Source of the DNA: Codonopsis lanceolata
Lineage: Eukaryota > Streptophyta > Magnoliopsida > Asterales > Campanulaceae
Reading direction: 5' to 3'
DNA: 64,000 nt
Assembly (NCBI GenBank): GCA_013146195.2
Contig: CM028377.1
Span: forward strand, 103,569,547-103,633,546
Shown here: one piece after another, positions 10,385-20,299 of the stretch
Position numbering within the stretch: position 1 is the stretch's first letter
Layout: the number at the start of each line of letters is the position of its first letter
The notes under the pieces: model-generated
The model's input: only the letters and a program-made list of their open reading frames with translations
Told to the model about the DNA's origin: nothing
The model's database searches: none
Position numbers and translations under genes: made by a program

Positions 10385-11520
10385 GATTTAAAAATTGCAA
10401 CGCTATCCCTTACCTTTTGGAAATTACAGTATCAGCCCTCAAATTTATAAATGAAACCTGTCAATTTTCACATTAAAAGTATCACTTTACATCTTTAATG
10501 GAAATTATCTTTTTTTTTCTTTTAAAGTATCACTTTTAAATTTAAAATAAAAGTGTCACTTTTAAACTTTAAAAGTGTCAATTTTGACCATAAGTCTCAC
10601 TTTACATTATATAGGGGTGTCAATCCAAGTCGTCAAACCACCAAGTCGAGTCGAACCAAGCCGAACCATGCGGTTTGGTTCGGTTTTGGGTGCTATATGG
10701 TTTGGCTCGGTTTGAGATTTTGGGAAATCGAACGGTTTGGTTTGGTTTGCGGCTTGACATATTGAGTTGAGTCAAACCGAACCAAACCAAACCATTTTGA
10801 GCCGAACCACCAAGCCGAACCATCAAGTCGAACCACCGAACCAAACAACAAATTCATTCGAATTCCTAACCTTTATATTTTAGTACACTTATACTATTAA
10901 TATTTTTATACTATATAAACTATAAGGCTCATATTAGTATTTAGGAATTTACCTTTACACTTTTTGAATTTACATAAACGTTTTTAATATCATGTACGTT
11001 ATTGTATTTTTATTATATTGGATTCCATTTATTGATTATAAGAATTAAAAATGTTAATCCTTTTATTTGAAAGTTTGCGCAATATTTTTAAAAATGAGTT
11101 TATGAATATAATTGTATTATTATTTAAGTTTTTAGTATTTTCTTTAGCATGTTTTTATAATATTTTCTTGGTTTACTTAAATTTTAAATGACTAGAACTC
11201 TTTTGAAATTCAGACCGAACCATGAAACCAAACCGCGAAACCGAACCACGGAACGAGTCGAACCATCATGATTCGGTTCAGTTCAGCTCAAGAATTTAAA
11301 TGGTTTAGCTCTAGTTTGATTTTTCTCAAACCGATGGCATGCGGTTCAGCTCATAATTTGTTCCAAGTCGAACCATTTACACCCCTAGCATTATAAATTT
11401 AAACTGTCACTTTTGACTTTAAAAATGTCACTTTTTAACATTAAAGTATCACTTTTAAGGATTAAAAATTACATTTTTTGCACTATAGTGATCTACTTAT
11501 CAGTTGCAAGAGTATAATAG
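10385..11520. repeat. Repeat rich in AAAGTGTCACTTTT motifs, split by a hAT MITE
   Basis: On both sides of the MITE at 10612-11387 the sequence repeats AGTGTCACTTTTAAA and close variants (10470-10600 and 11400-11470). The motif is nearly self-complementary. This looks like one older repetitive element into which the MITE inserted. I cannot assign a family. Confidence 0.5.
10612..11387. mobile_element. hAT-like MITE, 776 bp, near-perfect 8-bp TSD
   Basis: The left end TAGGGGTGTCAAT mirrors the right end, which on the other strand reads TAGGGGTGTAAATGG. The flanks are ACATTATA (10604-10611) and GCATTATA (11388-11395), a 7 of 8 match, as expected for hAT. Inside, many copies of GAACCAAACC and its complement allow strong fold-back pairing. 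No transposase is present. Confidence 0.85.
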
Positions 11521-12071
11521 TCTTTAAAAATGACATGCTTATAGAGCTTTACAATGGATCCGGGTTTGGTCGCTCCATTTTCTCACTTCTAGCCCACTTC
11601 CCCTCTCCATCTCACCCACCACCCTCCTAGGTATCCCACAATTTTAGCAAATTGGTTGCTCATGCCCAAACCGAACTCAACTTTCTTTCCTTCCTATTCG
11701 GAACTCCATCTTACGACTTAGGATTCGTAAGATAGTCATACAGGAGACCTACTATTTTCTCAGGTACCCATAATATTTTTAATACTACTACGTAATGCCA
11801 TTTTCCCCTTTGACTTAATATAATATAATGATAGTTTTGCCTTTTGAAAAAAAAAACTATTTTTTTGAGTGGCTCGCCAAGGCAGTTGGGGCCGTCGGGC
11901 AGTCAAGAAGGGAGGCCACCTATTGTGGACGACCCCTCAAAAAATTGAACATTTTGGTTAGGTTCCATTAGCCCTAGGCAGACTTACAAAGACTTGGATG
12001 AATCATAAAGAAAAAAATATATGCTAACAAAGTTAACGGAACCTAACGTAATAAAATCATGCACATTCAAG
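11521..12071. other. Non-coding DNA with part of a dispersed repeat
   Basis: From about 11860 the sequence (GGCTCGCCAAGGCAGTTGGG and onward) probably belongs to the same old repeat as 12666-12838, because the MITE at 12072-12658 inserted between them with a perfect duplication. No coding potential is visible. Confidence 0.4.
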
Positions 12072-12658
12072 TAGGGGTGGCAATTTGAGGCACAACACGA
12101 TTGGCCGACACGAACACGACACGAAATTATAGGGTTTGGGCTGAGGCTTATCGAGTTTGGGCCATTATAGGGCCAACACGATAAGACACGATAAAAAATG
12201 GGTTGTTATCGAGCTGGCTTGATAAGCACGGTAAGGCACGATAAGATACGATAACTAAAATATATATGTTTTCAAAATATATTTTTAAAAATTTACTAGG
12301 GGTTATTCACTTCTTTCGAATTATTTTCATGATTATTTCATAGTTTTATCATTTGAAAATTTATGACTTTTAAACTACTTGACTATTTATATTGATAAAT
12401 TTTCAAAATATGTATTAAAAAATCAAAATTATATATTTTATAATGTTTATTGGGTTTAACGGCTAAATAAATCATGTTTTTTTGCTTATCGTGCCTATCG
12501 TGTCGTGTCGTACTTTTCATGTTTTTATCGTGTCGTGTTCGAGTTTTAATATTAGGCACGATAAGCTTATCGTGTCGTGTTCGTGTTCGTGCTTATCGTG
12601 TCGTGCTGTTATCGGGCTGGCCCGATAACATCCCAGCACGACCGATTTGCCACCCCTA
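12072..12658. mobile_element. hAT-like MITE, 587 bp, perfect 8-bp TSD CATTCAAG
   Basis: The left end TAGGGGTGGCAATTTG mirrors the right end GATTTGCCACCCCTA. CATTCAAG is present on both sides (12064-12071 and 12659-12666). The interior has clusters of CACGATAAG and its complement near both ends. It is a second MITE family of the same superfamily as the one at 10612. Confidence 0.9.
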
Positions 12659-12665
12659 CATTCAA

Positions 12666-12838
12666 GGGGGCAGCCTAGGCAGCCAACCCTTTGGAAATGT
12701 AATTGTTTTTATTTTATTTATTTATTTTAAAATCCCTTTTCAAACTTCCATAAAATTTGTTAGGTTTCATTAAGTTCGTTACCCTTTTTTATCTCCTTGC
12801 GATTGAATCATAACCTTTGTAAAATTTGACAAATGACA
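12666..12838 (+). repeat. Dispersed repeat, second copy at 57114-57286
   Basis: From AACCCTTTGGAAATGTAA to GACAAATGACATTCTGTT the two copies align almost without gaps and at high identity. The other copy is flanked by an LTR on each side. Family unknown. Confidence 0.75.
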
Positions 12839-13150
12839 TTCTGTTTAGAGCTGCCAGATGGGTCAGGCCTAAACATGAGTGGGCCTAGTAAAAGTCAAGT
12901 CCAGCCCATGTACACTTCGGGCCTATGGGCCAAAACAAACTATTTTTTTTTATTCAAAAAACTCAAATTAAGTAATAAAAATTGTATAACACATCAAAAT
13001 TTCAAACACACACTTACTAATCTAGCTTACACAATTACAAAGCAAAAGTACAAAAAACACATAAAAAATTCAAGAACATATATGTTCTTAACCACAAATC
13101 TATATACATATATATATATTTAAAGTTGGTAAGGAGCACTATGGTTGTGC
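12839..13150. other. Non-coding stretch with GGGCC-rich start
   Basis: The first 90 bases (GGGTCAGGCCTAAACATG, GGGCCTATGGGCC) look like another hAT-type MITE fragment, but the ends are missing. The rest is A-rich without features. Confidence 0.3.
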
Positions 13151-14185
13151 CACCTCACCACCTTTAGATAAATCTTCATTCTAAAGCATCCATGTGGAAA
13201 ATTTTAAAAACTTTTGGTTTCTAGTCATTAGCTAATAATAATACATAATAATAATCAATATGATAAGGGGTATTAGTATTAGTATATATAACTTCTTCTA
13301 TTGTCAATAGTAGAAGACTTATATTAAAAAACTTTTACAACTAACATTACTTCTAACCAATGTGGGATAAAACTCTTCAAGGTTAGATATTACTTCTAAT
13401 AACTCACTTTTAACATCATACTTTAAGCTTTGATATCTTATTCATCCAAAACTTGATTTGGACAAATAAATATATCATTTCGATGTTCTTGACGAGTATA
13501 ACACATTTGCACAATTACTTTTGTCAACAAACAAATGACACATAAAGAAATTTGTGCCTCAAGTTGCACAATTTCTTTCACTAAAAACACTAATTTTTTA
13601 ATAAGTATTATACTTTAACTCTTGATATCTTATTCATCCAAAACTCGATTTGGACAAATAAATATATAATTTCGATACTCTCAACGAGTAGAACACAATT
13701 GCGCTATTACCTTTACCAACAAACAAATAACAAGTAAAGAAATTTGTACCTTAAGTTGCACAATTTCTCTCACTAAAAATACTATTTTTTTAACAAGTAT
13801 TATACTCTAATTCTTGATATCTTATTATCCAAAACTCGATTTGGACAAATAAATATATCATTTTGACGCTCTCACCGAGTAGAATACATTTGCGCAATTA
13901 CCTTAGTTAACAAACAAATGACACGTAAAGAAATTCGTGCCTCAAGTTGCACAATTTATTTCACTAAAAACACTAATTTTTCAACAATAGAAAAGATGTA
14001 TCCCACATTGGTTAGAAATTGATGTTGGTTTTAAAAATTCTATTATTAAGTACCAATAGAAGAAATGCATCATACATTGGTTGGAAAGTGATGTTGATTT
14101 TCAAAGTCACTAGAAAATCAAAAGTTTTTAAAGCTTCCACATGGATGCTTTAGAAATGAAGATTTATCCAAAGGTGGATGCTTTA
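13151..14185. mobile_element. Fold-back-type element with ~200-bp inverted ends around a tandem array
   Basis: The left arm (about 13155-13385; ACCTTTAGATAAATCTTCA, AAAGCATCCATGTGGAA, CTAACCAATGTGGGATA) is mirrored by the right arm (about 13985-14180). Between them lie three 192-bp tandem repeats. A short extra copy of the right-arm segment follows to about 14250. There is no coding capacity. The combination of long inverted repeats with an internal tandem array resembles fold-back or Mutator-like non-autonomous elements. Confidence 0.7.
13411..13984 (+). repeat. Three tandem copies of a 192-bp unit
   Basis: TGATATCTTA occurs at 13431, 13623 and 13815, giving a constant period of 192. Each unit carries AAACTCGATTTGGACAAATA and ends with a TCACTAAAAA-type stretch before the next. 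Copies differ at scattered bases. Confidence 0.9.
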
Positions 14186-14258
14186 GAATGAAGATTTACC
14201 ATTATTACCAATAGAAGATGTATATCTCACATTGGTTAGAAAATGATTTTGAGTTTGA

Positions 14259-15041
14259 TGCGTCCAAGAAATCTGGACACACTAGACAAGCCCATTCGAA
14301 CACTGCTTTCAACGTGTTCTTGAATCCTCAAAGCCCAACTCGCAATGCCAATAAACAAACATAAACCGGCAAGCACTCCGCAGTCCCTCCCAGGCCCTGA
14401 ATTAGTATAAGAAAGTAGGCAATTTGACAGTTTCGCTAGAGAATTAGATTGCGATACCTTTCTCCACATTTTTGCCAAGCTTTTTATGCGAGGCATAATC
14501 GCCCAGGCATAACCTTCATAACCATGAATAATAACGCCTCATTGGCATTAATCGCTCAGATCTCTATTAATCGCCCATGATTGGCATTAATCTCCCACGA
14601 ACGGTCATGGCCTTTAATAAACACGCATTTAATTAGCTCACTAATGACAACGGGTTATCCGGAGAACTTGCCGGTCATTACCGCCGCCAGATTCTGCTCT
14701 GTAAAAACCGCCTCAATCGTTACCTTGATCTTTACCGCATATATGAACGCCCTCAACTATTAACAGCCTTCATCGATACGCACATTTGAGCACAATATTC
14801 GCTTATCAATTTTGCTCGCTTAGCCGAGCCCCCATCTCGCAGTAACTAACCCGACCTAAAACTAAGGTTTTGCCCTGCTGCTCGCTGTAACACCTTTGCT
14901 CGCTTGCTCTGAGGATACACACGCCTCGACACGTGGCTCATGGCTTGGGCCTTATTGGGCCGATACCAAGAGCTCCCCAACTCCTTGTCTTTACCGAGCA
15001 TTCATGCTCATGACGAGGAGGAACCCAAAAATTTCAAAGCA
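14259..15041 (-). repeat. Tat LTR (solo or 3' LTR), minus strand, ends at a gap
   Basis: The minus strand ends TTTCTTGGACGCA at 14259. It shares long stretches with the LTR at 57449-58064: GGGCTTTGAGGATTCAAGAA, GAACACGTTGAAAGC, GGGCTTGTCTA, CAATCATGGGCG. No primer-binding site follows its end, so it is a 3' or solo LTR. Its start lies at or near the N run. A weak TATA (GCATAAAAAGC) is near 14475 on the minus strand. Confidence 0.75.
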
Positions 15042-15141
15042 NNNNNNNNNNNNNNNNNNNNNNNNNNNNNNNNNNNNNNNNNNNNNNNNNNNNNNNNNNN
15101 NNNNNNNNNNNNNNNNNNNNNNNNNNNNNNNNNNNNNNNNN
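15042..15141. other. Assembly gap of exactly 100 N
   Basis: The fixed size indicates a scaffold gap of unknown true length. It lies at the left border of the gag tandem array. Confidence 0.98.
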
Positions 15142-15603
15142 ACCAATTTTCTCACCAAATACTTATTACCAAAATTTCAACCATTTCCTACCAAACCCAT
15201 CATATCCTTTCCCAAACACGGTATACCCCAAAATCCAAGTGGTCTTCCATTTCCCATCACCAATCCAACTCCAAAATAGCCCACATATGGACCGCATAAG
15301 CTATACCTAGCAGGACAAGCAACGACCTATTCACCAATCAATGATTTTGGTCGTCAGGAAGAAGCTGCAAATATCCTATCTCCTCAAAATCCTTACCAAA
15401 TGCCTCATCCAATCCCATAAATGAACCCAGTTGCCCTCAATCCCTCAAATATATACCATTTCCCAGCATGCACCACCTCCCAGAAAAATAGAGGCAGATA
15501 TGGAGAACCTTAAGGGAATGATGCTCAAGGTCTTGAACAAAGGAGAATTCTCTGCACAATCATTGGCACTGCAACCCTCAGCCATCTTACCACAAAATTC
15601 AAA

Positions 15604-16436
15604 ATGCCCAACATAGAAAAGTTTGATGGGACTGGTTGCCCTATCTCCCACTTAAAATCTTACTTTATCGCTATGCAGTCAAGAGGAGCTAGCTTCGAGG
15701 CTATGGCTTCCAATTTCTATCTGACCTTGGAAGGGGCTGCTAAGCAATGGTTCATGTTAGCAGATAACAGTACGGTTGCTACTTGGGATCAAATGGCCGA
15801 AGAATTCCAAAAGAGATACAAAGACAACAGTAGCTCTGAGAATAAAAGGGAACTCGAGGCATGCACCCAAAAGGAAAAAAGAAACCTTTGCAGACTTTGC
15901 AGCCAGGTGGAAGAAGAAAGTTGCCCAGACTATGGTACGCTCCTACTCGGGCTATGCAGCAGTGGTTAGACCAGAATTTGGGTGCACATGTCGATCGCCT
16001 ATTGAGCCAGATCGCAAACCTCATAGAAGGTTCAAGGCCCAATGTTGAGGGAATCACTTTCCTTGCAACCCCTCAAGAAGCATCTACTTCTCATACTCCT
16101 CTAAACCTAAACCCTCAACTAAACATTAACCTTCCACCAACCACCAGCACCCCAATCACCAATTTCTCACCAAATACTTATTACCAAAATTTCAACCATT
16201 TCTTACCAAACCCATCATATCCTTTCCCAAACACCAGTATACCCCAAAATCCAAGTGGTCTTCCATTTCCCATCACCAATCCACTCCAAAATAGCCCACA
16301 TATGGACCACATAAGCTATACCCAGCCAGGACATGCAACGACCTATTCACCAATCAATGATTTTGGTCGTCAGGCAGAAGCTGCAAATATCCTATCTCCT
16401 CAAAATCCTTACCAAATGCCTCATCCAATCCCATAA
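15604..16436 (+). pseudogene. Gag unit 1 of the array
   Basis: The core reads KFDGTGCPISHLKSYFIAMQ, then LEGAAKQWFMLADN, TWDQMAEEFQKRYKDN and NKRELEACTQKEK, typical of the Retrotrans_gag domain. The frame changes twice between about 15875 and 15960. After that an N-terminal gag segment follows (WLDQNLGAHVDRLLSQIANL and a proline/asparagine-rich tail ending at 16436). So the C-terminal part of one gag is joined to the N-terminal part of the next. This is the unit with the most complete junction window. Confidence 0.8.
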
Positions 16437-16619
16437 ATGAACCCAGTTGCCCTCAATCCCTCAAATATATACCATTTCCCAGCATGCACCACCTCCCAGA
16501 AAAATAGAGGCAGATATGGAGAACCTTAAGGGAATGATGCTCAAGGTCTTGAACAAAGGAGAATTCTCTGCACAATCATTGGCACTGCAACCCTCAGCCA
16601 TCTTACCACAAAATTCAAA

Positions 16620-17334
16620 ATGCCCAACATAGAAAAGTTTGATGGGACTGGTTGCCCTATCTCCCACTTAAAATCTTACTTTATCGCTATGCAGTCAAGA
16701 GGAGCTAGCTTCGAGGCTATGGCTTCCAATTTCTATCTGACCTTGGAAGGGGCTGCTAAGCAATGGTTCATGTTAGCAGATAACAGTACGGTTGCTACTT
16801 GGGATCAAATGGCCGAAGAATTCCAAAAGAGATACAAAGACAACAGTAGCTCTGAGAATAAAAGGGAACTCGAGGCATGCACACAAAAGGAAAAAAGAAA
16901 CCTTTGCGCACTTTGCGGCCGGTGGAAGAAGAAAGTTGCCTGCACTATGGTACGCTCCTACTCGGGCTATCAGTTGGTTAGACCACTTGGGTGCACATGT
17001 CGATCGCCTATTGAGCCAGATCGCAAACCTCATAGAAGGTTCAAGGCCCAATGTTGAGGGAATCACTTTCCTTGCAACCCCTCAAGAAGCATCTACTTCT
17101 CATACTCCTCTAAACCTAAACCCTCAACTAAACATTAACCTTCCACCAACCACTAGCACCCCAATCACCAATTTCTCACCAAATACTTATTACCAAAATT
17201 TCAACCATTTCTTACCAAACCCATCATATCCTTTCCCAAACACCAGTATACCCCAAAATCCAAGTGGTCTTCCATTTCCCATCACCAATCCACTCCAAAA
17301 TAGCCCACATATGGACCACATAAGCTATACCTAG
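16620..17334 (+). pseudogene. Gag unit 2 of the array
   Basis: Identical to unit 1 over the core. The junction window (about 16900-17000) has lost or changed bases at several points (for example TGCGCACTTTGCGGCC in place of the unit 1 form, and a shortened segment before TTGGGTGCACATGTC). The proline-rich tail ends earlier because of a TAG at 17332-17334, where unit 1 has CAG. Confidence 0.8.
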
Positions 17335-17628
17335 CCAGGACAAGCAACGACCTATTCACCAATCAATGATTTTGGTCGTCAGGAAGAAGCTGCAAATATC
17401 CTATCTCCTCAAAATCCTTACCAAATGCCTCATCCAATCCCATAAATGAACCCAGTTGCCCTCAATCCCTCAAATATATACCATTTCCCAGCATGCACCA
17501 CCTCCCAGAAAAATAGAGGCAGATATGGAGAACCTTAAGGGAATGATGCTCAAGGTCTTGAACAAAGGAGAATTCTCTGCACAATCATTGGCACTGCAAC
17601 CCTCAGCCATCTTACCACAAAATTCAAA

Positions 17629-18520
17629 ATGCCCAACATAGAAAAGTTTGATGGGACTGGTTGCCCTATCTCCCACTTAAAATCTTACTTTATCGCTATT
17701 CAGTCAAGAGGAGCTAGCTTCGAGGCTATGGCTTCCAATTTCTATCTGACCTTGGAAGAGGCTGCTAAGCAATGGTTCATGTTAGCAGATAACAGTACGG
17801 TTGCTACTTGGGATCAAATGGCCGAAGAATTCCAAAAGAGATACAAAGACAACAGTAGCTCTGAGAATAAAAGGGAACTCGAGGCATGCACACAAAAGGA
17901 AAAAAGAAACCTGCGACTTTGCGGCCGTGGAAGAAGAAAGTTGCCCGCACTATGGTACGCTCCTACTCTGCTATGCGGCGTGGTTAGACCAGAATTTGGG
18001 TGCACATGTCGATCGCCTATTGAGCCAGATCGCAAACCTCATAGAAGGTTCAAGGCCCAATGTTGAGGGAATCACTTTCCTTGCAACCCCTCAAGAAGCA
18101 TCTACTTCTCATACTCCTCTAAACCTAAACCCTCAACTAAACATTAACCTTCCACCAACCACTAGCACCCCAATCACCAATTTCTCACCAAATACTTATT
18201 ACCAAAATTTCAACCATTTCTTACCAAACCCATCATATCCTTTCCCAAACACCAGTATACCCCAAAATCCAAGTGGTCTTCCATTTCCCATCACCAATCC
18301 ACTCCAAAATAGCCCACATATGGACCACATAAGCTATACCCAGCAAGGACATGCAACGACCTATTCACCAATCAATGATTTTGGTCGTCGCGTCCGCAAA
18401 TATCCTATCTCCTCAAAATCCTTACCAAATGCCTCATCCAATCCCATAAATGAACCCAGTTGCCCTCAATCCCTCAAATATATACCATTTCCCAGCATGC
18501 ACCACCTCCCAGAAAAATAG
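17629..18520 (+). pseudogene. Gag unit 3 of the array
   Basis: As unit 2, with a few private substitutions (AIQSRG for AMQSRG; LEEAAKQ for LEGAAKQ). The junction window near 17905-17995 is shorter, reading ACCTGCGACTTTGCGGCC. A second small change at about 18388-18395 (GTCGCGTCCGC) fuses the proline-rich tail to the next unit and extends the frame to 18520. Confidence 0.8.
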
Positions 18521-18632
18521 AGGCAGATATGGAGAACCTTAAGGGAATGATGCTCAAGGTCTTGAACAAAGGAGAATTCTCTGCACAATCATTGGCACTG
18601 CAACCCTCAGCCATCTTACCACAAAATTCAAA

Positions 18633-19150
18633 ATGCCCAACATAGAAAAGTTTGATGGGACTGGTTGCCCTATCTCTCACTTAAAATCTTACTTTATCGC
18701 TATGCAGTCAAGAGGAGCTAGCTTCGAGGCTATGGCTTCCAATTTTTATCTGACCTTGGAAGGGGCTGCTAAGCAATGGTTCATGTTAGCAGATAACAGT
18801 ATGGTTGCTACTTGGGATCAAATGGCCGAAGAATTCCAAAAGAGATACAAAGACAACAGTAGCTCTGAGAATAAAAGGGAACTCGAGGCATGCACCCAAA
18901 AGGAAAAAGAAACCTTTGCACTTTGCAAAATTGGCCGGTGGAGGAAGAAGAAAGTTGCCTGCACTATGGTACGCTCCTACTCGGCTATGCAAACAGGCAA
19001 AGAAGTTGGTTAGACCCGCATTTGGGTGCACATGTCGATCGCTCTATCGAGCCGCATCACAAACCTCATGAAGGTTCAAGGCCCAATGTTGAGGGAATCA
19101 CTTCCTGCAATGAACCCCTCAAGAAGCATCTACTTCTCATACTCCTCTAA
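18633..19150 (+). pseudogene. Gag unit 4 of the array
   Basis: The core matches the others (one private change gives NSMVATW). The junction window at about 18905-19020 is longer than in the other units, with extra bases such as GCAAAATTGGCC and CAAACAGGCAAAGAAG. A further set of indels lies at 19040-19200, where units 1 to 3 agree with each other. Tail sequence continues to about 19540. Confidence 0.8.
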
Positions 19151-19615
19151 ACCTAAACCCTCAACTAAACATTAACCTTCCACCAACCCACCAAAGACCC
19201 CAATCACCAATTTCTCACCAAATACTTATTACCAAAATTTCAACCATTTCTTACCAAACCCATCATATCCTTTCCCAAACACCAGTATACCCCAAAATCC
19301 AAGTGGTCTTCCATTTCCCATCACCAATCCACTCCAAAATAGCCCACATATGGACCACATAAGCTATACCTAGCCAGGACAAGCAACGACCTATTCACCA
19401 ATCAATGATTTTGGTCGTCAGGAAGAAGCTGCAAATATCCTATCTCCTCAAAATCCTTACCAAATGCCTCATCCAATCCCATAAATGAACCCAGCTTGCC
19501 CTCAATCCCTCAAATATATACCTCAATCCCTCAAATATATACCATTTCAAAGACTGGTTGCCCTATCTCCCACTTAAAATCCATCCTCTAGCTCTTAAAA
19601 TGAAAGGCTAAGACT

Positions 19616-20299
19616 TTGCGTTATGGCCGGTGGAAGATCAAAGAGAAGTTGCCGGACTTTTTAGACGGACCTCCTAATCCATCTGAATCAGCTTGGTTGT
19701 TTATAAAAAACCTCCAGCCAATTTATCTTAAACGCATAAGGTATTTTTCTTGCGGTGATTTCAATGTCATTGTTGAAATAACAAATCTTATTGATGAAGA
19801 AGTACGTACAAGGTTCCTAGAAATTGATACACCTTCAAGTTCATTCTGCTACTCTGAATCAAAGGAAGCATCTGCGGAAGAAATCAACGTTGTTGAAAGA
19901 ATTCCAATTAATAAGTACAGTAATGTACCTTGGTCTTATGGAGCAGATGAATCTATAAATGTTGTTAGAGAGGACATCAATACCAGCAGACATACAAAAA
20001 GTCCTCACAACAAGCGACATTATGATGAACTATATGCTCCAATGTCACTGATACTACAAGGGTTAATAGCACAAGAAGTCCTTAAGCCCCTTGAGAACTA
20101 CAAACCTCCAAACCCATTACCCGCCAAATGGAGCCATAACAAGTACTATGGATACCACCAATTCAGTGGTCATATCACCGACAAATGCTTCTCACTCAGG
20201 AATGCTATCCAAGACCTTATCGATGATAAAATCATTGAGAAGCCGCACCCATTGACACACAATGAGCAAGTCAACATGATTGATTCTGATAAAAAGTGA
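19616..20299 (+). pseudogene. C-terminal gag of the Ogre-like element
   Basis: The frame resumes the gag gene after the array: a RWKIKEKLPDFL start matches the end of the unit core, then SESAWLFIKNLQPIYLKR, and near the end YYGYHQFSGHITDKCFSL followed by IQDLIDD. The last part corresponds to the Ogre gag zinc knuckle, but the first cysteine is replaced by tyrosine. The frame stops at 20299 without entering protease. Confidence 0.7.

Larger units (their letters stand above)
15142..19570 (+). repeat. Tandem array of ~1.0-kb gag units (four plus partial copies)
   Basis: The same ATG-containing stretch (CATTTCCCAGCATGCACC) recurs with frame starts at 15431, 16447, 17456 and 18460, giving periods of 1016, 1009 and 1004. 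A partial unit precedes the first after the gap, and a rearranged one ends near 19570. Units are almost identical except for a window of about 110 bases, where small indels and substitutions accumulate. In each unit that window joins the end of one gag core to the start of the next. Confidence 0.92.

Noticed and set aside
10553..10844. Open frames rich in Trp, Phe, Gly and Lys on both strands
   Set aside because: Translations of the GAACC/GGTTC word repeats in the hAT MITE.
12474..12773. 99-codon open frame
   Set aside because: Lies in the hAT MITE repeats and crosses its end; no homologous domain.
14896..15299. Open frames running through the N run
   Set aside because: They depend on unknown bases; the left part is LTR and the right part is gag tail.
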